Virus record (IMG/VR): IMGVR_UViG_3300048549_000353
Span: 1 to 25,981 of that record
From: a virus
Direction: 5' to 3' (one strand)
Length of the DNA stretch: 25,981 nucleotides
Shown: in pieces, positions 12,752-19,189 of the stretch
Layout of the letters: every line of letters starts with the position of its first letter
How positions within the stretch are numbered: the first letter of the stretch is position 1
The notes under the pieces: generated by a model
What the model saw: only the letters and a program-made list of their open reading frames with translations
Databases searched by the model: none
What the model was told of the DNA's origin: nothing
Program-made: the position numbers and the translations under genes

Positions 12752-13280
12752 TCTACTATCACTTCTGACTGCAAAGTCTATGAACTATGAACTCTCTAGT
12801 GGGAATCACGATGCAATAACATCTGAAGATATTGCTCACTTTTTGGGGACTAGGGGATTGGACAATAGAGAATATGATTTTCTCATGGCGAAATACACAG
12901 ACAACAACTATGCTAGATCATTGGTATTCGATGATATCTACGAGGAAGTCTGCGATATATTCTTCAAACATATAAACCCAAAAGAAATAAGAGGGGATAA
13001 ATATCTAATTAGAAACTTTATCAACTTATCATTGAGAGAAGTTATCTTAACTGTCTGTCCTTTCTGTCAAGGCAGGGGGGTAGTCAAATCTAAAGATAGT
13101 ATTGACAAGTGCTATCATTGTGAGGGTACAGGACAATTTATTTATGATGATGATAATCGACCAGAGTTTTTAGGTATGGATAAAAAAGATTATATGGAAT
13201 TTAAAAAACCCTACATGGAAACATTAGAGTTTGTAAAGAACATTGAGATTAATGCTCTAGCTAAGATTGGCGATGAATGA
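12741..13280 (+). CDS. Q-antiterminator-like zinc-finger protein
   Basis: A 179-aa protein starting with GTG. A helical N-terminal half precedes two DnaJ-like zinc knuckles: CPFCQGRGVV (C106, C109) and CYHCEGTGQF (C124, C127). This is the arrangement in lambda Q (a CxxCxGxG pair within an all-helical protein). Lambda Q binds DNA at the late promoter and joins RNA polymerase so that it ignores terminators. The gene position, near the end of the rightward early operon after a YbcO-like nuclease, agrees. Against it, the late genes here are on the opposite strand. A Com-like translational activator of the overlapping Mom-like gene is a second possibility. Confidence 0.55.
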   Translation: MKADLLSLLTAKSMNYELSSGNHDAITSEDIAHFLGTRGLDNREYDFLMAKYTDNNYARSLVFDDIYEEVCDIFFKHINPKEIRGDKYLIRNFINLSLREVILTVCPFCQGRGVVKSKDSIDKCYHCEGTGQFIYDDDNRPEFLGMDKKDYMEFKKPYMETLEFVKNIEINALAKIGDE

Positions 13281-13899
13281 AAAGCTCAATAAAAATGATT
13301 GTAAAATTTATGAGTGTAAATTTAAGGATATAAGAAATATATTTGAAAACTATCATTATAAAAAAGGACACATAGGTGGTGGTATAAGTATGTGTTTTGC
13401 TATGACTATTAATGATATTGTTTGTGGAGGATCGGTTTTAGGAAAACCTAGGCACGAAAAAAAATATAAAAATTGTATAGATATAAGGAGAATGGCTTGT
13501 TTGGATGAGTCTCCTAAAAATAGTGAAAGTTGGTTTTTGGGAGCAATAATAAAATGGATAGCAATAAAAACTAATTATGATTTTGTGCTGTCTTATAGTG
13601 ATAAAACAGTTGGGCATAAAGGAACAATATATAAAGCATCAAATTTCAAATGTATAGGAGAGACTACACCGACTAAATATGTTGAATGGAACGATAAAGT
13701 TTATCATCCAAGGTCATTGTCTATTGATAGAGATTACTCATACAAAATGAGAGAAGCCGTTAAAACTGGCGAAGCAATTATAAAAACAGGGTTGCCAAAA
13801 AAAATATGGTTATATGAAATAAGAGAAAAACAAAGAAACAAAAATATATTGTTTGAAAATATAAAATCTCTTGATGGGCAAAAAACATTAAACATATAA
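13273..13899 (+). CDS. Mom-like DNA-modification enzyme (GNAT fold)
   Basis: The 208-aa product (from ATG 13273; a TTG two codons earlier is less likely) resembles phage Mu Mom, which converts adenine in DNA to N6-carbamoylmethyladenine and thereby blocks many restriction enzymes. Seen here: NYHYKKGHIGGGISMCFAM (about 26-44), VCGGSVLGKPR (50-60), CIDIRRMACLDESPKNSESW (68-87), SYSDKTVGHKGTIYKASNF (107-125) and YVEWNDKVYHPRS (136-148). The order, N-terminal strand/helix, GAxxFG-like turn, LxRM.CxDESPxNxESxFL and YSD..GHxGTIYxAxxF, is the family pattern. It overlaps the zinc-knuckle gene by 8 bases and is the last well-supported gene of the rightward operon. Substrate unproven. Confidence 0.72.
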   Translation: MNEKLNKNDCKIYECKFKDIRNIFENYHYKKGHIGGGISMCFAMTINDIVCGGSVLGKPRHEKKYKNCIDIRRMACLDESPKNSESWFLGAIIKWIAIKTNYDFVLSYSDKTVGHKGTIYKASNFKCIGETTPTKYVEWNDKVYHPRSLSIDRDYSYKMREAVKTGEAIIKTGLPKKIWLYEIREKQRNKNILFENIKSLDGQKTLNI

Positions 13900-13946
13900 A
13901 TAAACTAAAATGGACTAGCTCACTCATCCTCTCTTGTGGGTTAGTC

Positions 13947-14111
13947 TTGACATCATTTAATTTCTATCCAATGAATCTTTATGTGCAGTTTTTAGGTGTG
14001 CTGGGTTGGTTGGTTGTCGGAATCAAAACTAAAGATCATCCGATTTCTTTTGTGAATGGAGTTGGATTGGCAATTTTAGGTTCTGGTATCATATATAGCC
14101 AAAATTTGTAA
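13947..14111 (+). CDS. Small two-span membrane protein, start uncertain
   Basis: The frame is open from 13875 to TAA 14109-14111. The visible protein reads LILSCGLVLTSFNFYPMNLY, then VQFLGVLGWLVVGIKTKDHP and NGVGLAILGSGIIYSQNL, giving two or three hydrophobic segments. The first ATG (13971) would cut off the first hydrophobic helix. TTG 13947 keeps part of it, and near-cognate ATT/ATA codons further up would keep all of it. None has a good ribosome site. The composition is that of a genuine small membrane protein. It lies just after the Mom-like gene and before the convergent small terminase. Confidence 0.5.
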   Translation: MTSFNFYPMNLYVQFLGVLGWLVVGIKTKDHPISFVNGVGLAILGSGIIYSQNL

Positions 14112-14175
14112 AAAAAGTAGCCCTAGAATCGCCATAATCCAATTTAAACAAGGTAGGTGATACCAATAGTAACCA

Positions 14176-14670
14176 CTAATGTGTAAGTCTATTCTCGTCC
14201 ATTTTAGAGTCCTTTTCAGGGGTATCGCCTGATTCATCCTCTGTATTGTCCTGAATCATAGCTAATTTAGGTTTTAGAGCAGGAATCTTGCTAACTAGAC
14301 CTTGTAGTTCTTCAATTAACTCAGCATCACTCTTTTGTGTAGCTTTATCTACATTCAGATTTATATTCTGAGAACTAAAACCACCCATCTCTAAAACTAA
14401 TTTTGCTGTATTGAGTCTAACTGCATCTTGTTCTGATCTAAGTAAGTCTTGTAGGACTGTAATAGCTAGTCCAGATGTTGATGTGATTCTGTCTTCGTTC
14501 TTCTCTCTGATTTCATGAGCATATTTCTTTTTAAGATATGAACCCATCTGTGTTGGATTAGATGTCCATCCTGCTTTCTTAGCTGATTGTGTTGCATTAC
14601 CTGCTGTCTCTCCCTCTAGGTAATAATCTATAAATTTTTGTTCGTCTTCTTTACTTATCTTTCTGGGCAT
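14176..14670 (-). CDS. terS: Terminase small subunit
   Basis: The 164-aa product has an N-terminal DNA-binding domain with the Terminase_2-type pattern: KFIDYYLEGETAGNATQSAK, then KAGWTSNPTQMGSYLKK. A central helical part (TVLQDLLRSEQDAVRLNTAK) and an acidic C-terminal tail (AMIQDNTEDESGDTPEKDSK) follow. It would recognise the packaging start site and regulate the large subunit. It overlaps the 103-aa gene upstream by 20 bases and is the last gene of the leftward run from the right side, far from terL on the linear window. The separation is easily explained if the late transcript passes through the rest of a circular genome. Confidence 0.78.
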   Translation of the reverse strand: MPRKISKEDEQKFIDYYLEGETAGNATQSAKKAGWTSNPTQMGSYLKKKYAHEIREKNEDRITSTSGLAITVLQDLLRSEQDAVRLNTAKLVLEMGGFSSQNINLNVDKATQKSDAELIEELQGLVSKIPALKPKLAMIQDNTEDESGDTPEKDSKMDENRLTH

Positions 14671-14962
14671 CTGCGTTCTCCAATAACCATATCTTTAATT
14701 TATTAATTGTCTCTTTAGGTAGAGGTAAGTCTTTTCTATATTTAATCCAAGACTTATCCAATACGAGACTCCCATCTATATCTACTTGCGTATCAGATCC
14801 TGAGATGTGACTAACAAGTGTTATAGTTTTGTCGTTTTCTTCAACGACTAATCCGATTGATATACAGTCAGCTAATGTGCTTTCTAATTCTTTTATGTTC
14901 GTCCACCCTGATGTTGGGGTGATTGCATCTTCCCAATTTATCACTACTAATTTTGGTTTCAT
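14651..14962 (-). CDS. 103-aa unknown phage protein
   Basis: Starts at ATG 14962, overlapping the stop of the phosphoesterase gene, and runs into terS. The product is a small beta-rich domain: VVINWEDAITPTSGWTNIKE, then CISIGLVVEENDKTITLVSH, and a basic helix near the end. The VxWxDA...W...C.SVG.xVxEDxxxIxL pattern is frequent in marine phage small proteins, with no known role. Translational coupling with terS and the phosphoesterase suggests a function in packaging or late DNA metabolism. Confidence 0.68.
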   Translation of the reverse strand: MKPKLVVINWEDAITPTSGWTNIKELESTLADCISIGLVVEENDKTITLVSHISGSDTQVDIDGSLVLDKSWIKYRKDLPLPKETINKLKIWLLENADAQKDK

Positions 14963-16038
14963 TTTTTGTTTCTTAGATAATTAAGATAATCAGCACCCTC
15001 TTGTACTTCCCAAAATACTTTAATAAAGTCTGGATGATCTTCTGTGAGTTCAGTATTAAATACAGCAACAGCACAAGCTGACATCATCTTACATGGAAGA
15101 TTAAGTTGTTTAGCAAAGTTGTCGTACTTCTTATATGAACCTACTTGTACACAGTGCATAATCTTATCTGAGTTAGCATCCTTGATAGGGCTATATCCTG
15201 ATACATGAGTATGACCTGCTATGAGTAAGTGGTCTCTTGCATTGAACAATGCGTGTTTAACAATACCATGAGCTGTATTGTACATGGAATGTCCTCTGAA
15301 ATTATGAGAACAGTTTACCTTTATTTCGTGTTTAGGTAGTTTGATTTTAAGTCTTGCGTTATGGTTAGAGTATACAGTTTTTAGAGGTTTACACATCCAA
15401 GTAATCGGATCACCCTCCATAGCCCACATATCATGGTTTCCTGCAACGATAAAGATATAAGGTGTTGCATTGACTAACCATTCTACTAACTGCCATTGTT
15501 GTTCGCCATTAGTTGTTTGGTCTGCCCATAATCCTGCTAACTTACCACGTCTAGCCCAGTTATTAGATAAGTCACCAACAGAACAGGCATACATACCCTC
15601 TGTATCATTGACTATATCTATGTGCTTTCTAAGTGATACCCAATCACATCCATCATCATCAACATGAGGATCGCCTTGAATATATAATCCTATAGGTTTC
15701 TTATCATTTATCTTTATGTTGATAAACTTTTCAGACTTTTCTCTTGCTTCTTTTCTTTTGAATACTTCTGTTCTTGCATTGATTAATTCTTCTGTAGACC
15801 AATCAAGATTCTGAGCTTCTTCTAATTCATAATTCTTTATAACTTCAGGGTTTGATGTTTTCTTATTACAAGTCCTGCACTTCCATCTCTTTCTTTGTTT
15901 TTCTGAGCCATCTGTACCTGCTTTAATCAAGTGGGTTGATTTACAATGAGGGCAACATAAAGCATTACCATCTTCATTTCTTTGTATGATACCTACTCTA
16001 CTGTAGTTACCACCATTGTTATGTATTTGGTTTGTCAT
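14959..16038 (-). CDS. Calcineurin-like metallophosphoesterase with N-terminal zinc ribbon
   Basis: A 359-aa two-domain protein. Residues 28-57 contain CCPHC and CRTC, a four-Cys zinc ribbon resembling transposase/recombinase DNA-binding ribbons. From about 115 the phosphoesterase motifs appear in order: GDPHVD (122-127), GDLSNN (155-160), GNHD (200-203), SHNFRGHS (244-251) and GHTH (275-278), so all metal ligands of the family are present. It should hydrolyse phosphodiester or phosphomonoester bonds with two metal ions. The substrate (DNA ends, cyclic nucleotides, protein phosphates) cannot be told. The zinc ribbon favours nucleic acid. It lies two genes before terS, coupled to both neighbours. 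Confidence 0.85.
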   Translation of the reverse strand: MTNQIHNNGGNYSRVGIIQRNEDGNALCCPHCKSTHLIKAGTDGSEKQRKRWKCRTCNKKTSNPEVIKNYELEEAQNLDWSTEELINARTEVFKRKEAREKSEKFINIKINDKKPIGLYIQGDPHVDDDGCDWVSLRKHIDIVNDTEGMYACSVGDLSNNWARRGKLAGLWADQTTNGEQQWQLVEWLVNATPYIFIVAGNHDMWAMEGDPITWMCKPLKTVYSNHNARLKIKLPKHEIKVNCSHNFRGHSMYNTAHGIVKHALFNARDHLLIAGHTHVSGYSPIKDANSDKIMHCVQVGSYKKYDNFAKQLNLPCKMMSACAVAVFNTELTEDHPDFIKVFWEVQEGADYLNYLRNKK

Positions 16039-16247
16039 TTGTTTTTTTCCTGTTTAATTAGATATTCGAGATACCACTTAGCTTTCTCTAAGTCTTGTAT
16101 AGGTGTGCCTTTGTAAGGGAATCGGGTAACGTATTTCACGATGTTCCCACGAACATAATCCATATCCCATGATCTTATGTATTCGATTGTCTCTATACCT
16201 TTAGTATAATGACTTGGTCGATTAATAAGGTCTTCTTTCTTCTTCAT
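16035..16247 (-). CDS. DUF3310 family protein
   Basis: Typical DUF3310 sequence: NRPSHYTKGIETIEYIRSW, then YVRGNIVKYVTRFPYKGTP and DLEKAKWYLEYLIKQ. The hallmark PxHYxxGxxE.I..I, GNxxKYxxRxxxKG and DLxKAxWYLxxLI are all present. The family is small and common in phages; its biochemical role is unknown, with a nucleotide-kinase-like relation suggested in some annotations. I prefer ATG 16247 (70 aa, MKKKEDLINRPSHY); an in-frame ATG at 16268 lies inside the previous gene without a spaced Shine-Dalgarno. The end overlaps the phosphoesterase start. Confidence 0.85.
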   Translation of the reverse strand: MKKKEDLINRPSHYTKGIETIEYIRSWDMDYVRGNIVKYVTRFPYKGTPIQDLEKAKWYLEYLIKQEKNK

Positions 16248-16431
16248 CAATCTTATCCATAACTTCATCCCAAGTTATCGGTGTACAATTTAAGAACACT
16301 ATACCACCATATTTATAGTCAAGTCTATTATTGATTCTTGACTTAATGCTGATTTCTGCTTTGGGATCAATCGCATGGATTGCTTTGATGATTTGCATTT
16401 CCCTTTTTGTGTAGGGAATATTTGCACTCAT
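16222..16431 (-). CDS. 69-aa unknown protein
   Basis: ATG 16431 has a strong AGGAGAT ribosome site. The product has a helix (TKREMQIIKAIHAIDPKAEI) and a strand-rich second half (KYGGIVFLNCTPITWDEVMD). It is the first gene after the two hairpins at 16505-16560 and begins the small sub-operon that leads to terS. No domain is recognised. Confidence 0.62.
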   Translation of the reverse strand: MSANIPYTKREMQIIKAIHAIDPKAEISIKSRINNRLDYKYGGIVFLNCTPITWDEVMDKIDEEERRPY

Positions 16432-16504
16432 AGTTATCTCCTATTAGTTTAAGCATATATCCATCTAGTGATGTAATATGACATAACCAATATAAGTATA
16501 AACT

Positions 16505-16560
16505 CTAAGACTGATAGTTCAGGTCTTAGATATTTCGTTCTTACCTTACTTAATAAGAAC
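16505..16560 (-). other. Two adjacent perfect hairpins in intergenic gap
   Basis: CTAAGAC (16505-16511) pairs with GTCTTAG (16523-16529), loop 11; GTTCTTA (16537-16543) pairs with TAAGAAC (16554-16560), loop 10. Both have 7-bp perfect stems and lie in the 142-base gap between the genes at 16574 and 16431. Read leftward, the second stem encountered (16529-16505) is followed by AGTTTATACTTAT, a weak U-rich run. They may be a leaky terminator, a processing site or a stabilising element. Confidence 0.5.
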
Positions 16561-16573
16561 TTAATTATCTTTA

Positions 16574-16780
16574 TCATCGCATTAAAGGATTACTATTTCT
16601 AGCTTTTAAACCCTCTAATTCTGTTCTAAGTATTGATAATTCTTTTTCTAGTGGCGTTATGTCTGGAACTGTTCTGGACTCAACCACCTCTAATCTGTTT
16701 AAAATCTGCCCAACTTGAACAAACAAACCACCTAATGTAATAACTAGTCCTAGTATTCCTGCTATTGTCTTGATGTCCAT
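16574..16780 (-). CDS. 68-aa membrane protein with C-terminal coiled coil
   Basis: An N-terminal hydrophobic helix (IAGILGLVITLGGLFVQVGQ, about residues 6-25) is followed by a coiled coil (LNRLEVVESRT; EKELSILRTELEGLKARN). This is the layout of small lysis-related membrane proteins (i-spanin-like) and of some virion membrane anchors. It overlaps the end of the 403-aa gene by 19 bases. No lysozyme is next to it, so a lysis role is unproven. Confidence 0.6.
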   Translation of the reverse strand: MDIKTIAGILGLVITLGGLFVQVGQILNRLEVVESRTVPDITPLEKELSILRTELEGLKARNSNPLMR

Positions 16781-17973
16781 AGTCTGTCCTCGTAAGTTTG
16801 ATTTGGGTAAATGTTTCTAATATCAACATAGTTACTGTTAGTGTATGTACCTATATCAATACTTTGTAATTCAGGTTGTATAAATATATCTGTGTTTACT
16901 TTTGAGTAAGAAGATATTTTATTATCTTTAGCCATGACTTTAGCTACTATCATTTGTGTAGCTTTTAGCTGACCATCTATTGTTTTAATTTTGTCTGCTA
17001 CTTTAATAGATATTTCTTCTATTGTTAGTTCGGTTTCAAAACTCCTACTGTTGTCTTGTGTGCTTTCAGATACTCCTGCTGATTCTGTTTCGACAGCTCC
17101 TCCTGTATCTTCACCCACTTCCGTATCTCTTTCTGTTTCTTCGACAACTTCTGTTTCATTTACTTCCTCCAAAGGTGCTTCAACTATTTCTTCAAATACT
17201 TCTTCGATAGCAGGTTCTTCTATAACTTCTTCTACTATCTCAGGTTCTATCATAGCAGGAGCTAATACAATAGTCTCCTCTACAAATTCTTCTTCTATAA
17301 AAATAGGTTCTTCTATTATCTCTACAACTGGTTCTTCAAAAACTACTTCTTCAATAATAGGTTCTTCGTAAACAAATTCTTCTATATATATCTCTTGTAT
17401 ATCATTCGATATTTCTGTAATAGCTGATTGTGTTGCAACATCTACTACTACAGGATCATACTCGATAAACAATGTAGGACTTTTTAAGTCAGCACCATAA
17501 TGAGATATAGAATTACTGTTCTCATTAAAAGTATATCTAACTGTTATGTCGTAATCTTCTTGGCTATTGTTACCAATAATAATTGAATCAGTATGTGTGC
17601 AATAATAACAGCCATCGTTGTTTATAGTTTTAGTCTGTGTAGTTACATTGCCATTATCATCTACTAAAGTTTGTGTTATCTCTACGTTTTGTTCTATCTG
17701 ATTCCAGAACCAAATATCTGCACCTGCCGTAGATGTAAACCCATTATTAATAATACCTTTAGATAATCCTGCATCATTTTGTAATGAGATACTATTTTCT
17801 ATGTATTCTCCATCAACACCTGCTGCAATATTATTACCATGATTGTGGTCATTTGTTCCAGACCAACCATTGGCAAAGTTATTGCCATCATAAATCTGTT
17901 GGTTAAGGAGATTTTCTGTGGTGTCTGAATTTGCCACTAGAGGTAGCATTAACAGTATCAAAAACTTTTTCAT
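16762..17973 (-). CDS. Secreted or virion surface protein with signal peptide and Glu-rich stalk
   Basis: A 403-aa product. The N-terminus KKFLILLMLPLVANS is a likely Sec signal peptide with cleavage near residue 16. Residues about 17-175 form a beta-rich domain: NNFANGWSGTNDHNHGNNIA, then STAGADIWFWNQ and a CYYC pair at 122-125, ending SPTLFIEYDP. This looks like a jelly-roll or carbohydrate-binding domain. Residues about 193-290 are a low-complexity Glu/Val/Ile stretch with repeating EEP (EEPIIEEVVFEEPVVEIIEE). The tail (300-403) is helical then aromatic. A phage protein carrying a signal peptide suggests export to the host envelope, perhaps for lysis, superinfection exclusion or display. 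Confidence 0.6.
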   Translation of the reverse strand: MKKFLILLMLPLVANSDTTENLLNQQIYDGNNFANGWSGTNDHNHGNNIAAGVDGEYIENSISLQNDAGLSKGIINNGFTSTAGADIWFWNQIEQNVEITQTLVDDNGNVTTQTKTINNDGCYYCTHTDSIIIGNNSQEDYDITVRYTFNENSNSISHYGADLKSPTLFIEYDPVVVDVATQSAITEISNDIQEIYIEEFVYEEPIIEEVVFEEPVVEIIEEPIFIEEEFVEETIVLAPAMIEPEIVEEVIEEPAIEEVFEEIVEAPLEEVNETEVVEETERDTEVGEDTGGAVETESAGVSESTQDNSRSFETELTIEEISIKVADKIKTIDGQLKATQMIVAKVMAKDNKISSYSKVNTDIFIQPELQSIDIGTYTNSNYVDIRNIYPNQTYEDRLWTSRQ

Positions 17974-18514
17974 TACCTAGTTCATCCCATCGTTGTTTAG
18001 CTTGTTTACCAATTAATCCATCTATAGGACATGGTGTACCTGCATCCATCATAGATTTCCAAACAGCTTTGTCTTGGCACATCAATGATATCGCTGCAAC
18101 TTTCATACCTAAACCATTAAGCAGTTTAGCTTTCTTTCTGCGTTCACACTCCATATCGTGATAATAAGTACCCATAGATGTGCTAAAGCCAATAACAGTC
18201 ATGCCAATAGAAAGGGGTATAACACAACTGTCTTGACCATATACTGACATTGATGGTGCTGTTGCAGAATTGACAGCAGTCTCTTGATTAGAATTATTAG
18301 TTGTAGAATTAGTAGTTGTATTTGTTTGTCCACCAGTATAGTTATTGGTCGTTTCTTGAGAGTACCCACCTGATATAGCTGTATTACTTCCTGATGTATT
18401 CGTTTGAGTGTTAGTTGTAGCACCTGTTGACGAGGTATCTGATACAGCATCTTCTATTGCGTAACCTAAAATTAGTACAATTATAATAACGAGTGCTAGA
18501 TAAATTCTATTCAT
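17903..18514 (-). CDS. Membrane-anchored Ser/Thr/Asn-rich protein with conserved Cys domain
   Basis: The start is placed at ATG 18514 (ATGA overlap with the upstream stop); an in-frame ATG at 18526 is possible. The 203-aa product starts with a hydrophobic anchor (IYLALVIIIVLILGYAI), then a Ser/Thr/Asn/Gly-rich stretch of about 60 residues, then a cysteine-containing domain: SMSVYGQDSCVIPLSIGM, later GMKVAAISLMCQDKAVWKSM and DAGTPCPIDGLIG. The Cys domain resembles one I recall from marine phage genomes, of unknown function. The anchor and linker suggest that the domain acts outside the inner membrane. It overlaps the next gene by 71 bases, the longest overlap in the window. Confidence 0.62.
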   Translation of the reverse strand: MNRIYLALVIIIVLILGYAIEDAVSDTSSTGATTNTQTNTSGSNTAISGGYSQETTNNYTGGQTNTTTNSTTNNSNQETAVNSATAPSMSVYGQDSCVIPLSIGMTVIGFSTSMGTYYHDMECERRKKAKLLNGLGMKVAAISLMCQDKAVWKSMMDAGTPCPIDGLIGKQAKQRWDELGNEKVFDTVNATSSGKFRHHRKSP

Positions 18515-18756
18515 CGGCATTTCCATTTACGAAGTGCTAATGCTTTGCGAGTTGGTCTTCCTTTACTGTCTTTCATAGGACCTTTAACACCAGACATTCT
18601 TGCACAAAAACTTGCACGTCTTTTCGCAGCTTTTGAACCTTTTTTTACTTTACCTGTTACAGGCTTTTTAAGATTAGCACCTGTAGTACGTTTAAAATAT
18701 TTTCTACCTGCTTCGTTTAATCCACCTGACTTGCTTTGATATCTTTTTGCGACCAT
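18511..18756 (-). CDS. DUF6321-like small basic protein
   Basis: The 81-aa product has the pattern SKSGGLNEAGRKYFKRTTGA, later AAKRRASFCARMSGVKGPM, then RKALALRKWKCR. GGLN..GR.YF....G..LK, AxRRxSFCARM.GxKG and ALRKWxC are the hallmarks of a short basic protein family widespread in aquatic phages (I recall it as DUF6321). Function is unknown; its strong charge suggests nucleic-acid binding or a virion role. It lies 1 base after the upstream gene. Confidence 0.75.
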   Translation of the reverse strand: MVAKRYQSKSGGLNEAGRKYFKRTTGANLKKPVTGKVKKGSKAAKRRASFCARMSGVKGPMKDSKGRPTRKALALRKWKCR

Positions 18757-18757
18757 T

Positions 18758-19189
18758 TTATTTCCTTGTTAGTGAGCCACCAAAATATAGCCCTATAATT
18801 GAGAATATAGTATGAGATTGTAAACTTGTTATAAATATGCCTTGTCCTTCTTTCCATACTGTAGTTTCATAAGAAGAACCAAATATCCAAAAGCCTGAAT
18901 CTACCTCTGTTGTTACTTGATAGATAACATTAATGTCCGTAAAAATAGGAGCGATTATAGGTACAACTATAATAGAAAAAACGCACATCAATGCTATCCA
19001 TCTTCTAGTATGTTTTGTATGGGCATCTTGTATACCTCTAGCTTTGTCAGTTTGTTTTGCAGCAAATCCTGCACGTTGCATAAGCATCTTTTGTTTTTCA
19101 GCTTCAGCTTGTCCTTTTTGTGCCATTATAGACATAACGCCACCAAGAACAGTAGAAGCTAACATTGACAATAGCTCCATGGGTATCAT
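18758..19189 (-). CDS. Three-helix membrane protein, possible holin
   Basis: A 143-aa product. Hydrophobic segments: LLSMLASTVLGGVMSIMA (about 5-22), WIALMCVFSIIVVPIIAPIF (about 64-83) and TIFSIIGLYFGG (about 127-138). Between the first two lies a charged helix (AEAEKQKMLMQRAGF). The layout resembles the 'holin of 3TMs' family linked to release of phage or gene-transfer particles. No endolysin is visible in the neighbourhood, so the role as holin is unproven. The start overlaps the end of the large virion protein (ATGA-type). Confidence 0.5.
   Translation of the reverse strand: MIPMELLSMLASTVLGGVMSIMAQKGQAEAEKQKMLMQRAGFAAKQTDKARGIQDAHTKHTRRWIALMCVFSIIVVPIIAPIFTDINVIYQVTTEVDSGFWIFGSSYETTVWKEGQGIFITSLQSHTIFSIIGLYFGGSLTRK

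Noticed and set aside
13900-14175. Bidirectional terminator between the convergent operons
   Set aside because: I looked for a GC stem with T runs on both sides and found none; the gap mostly holds the small membrane-protein frame.
16991-17371. 126-codon plus-strand ORF rich in Ser and Thr
   Set aside because: It is the antisense of the Glu-rich low-complexity stretch of the 403-aa gene; Glu/Val codons read backwards give Ser/Thr/Asn. No ribosome site.
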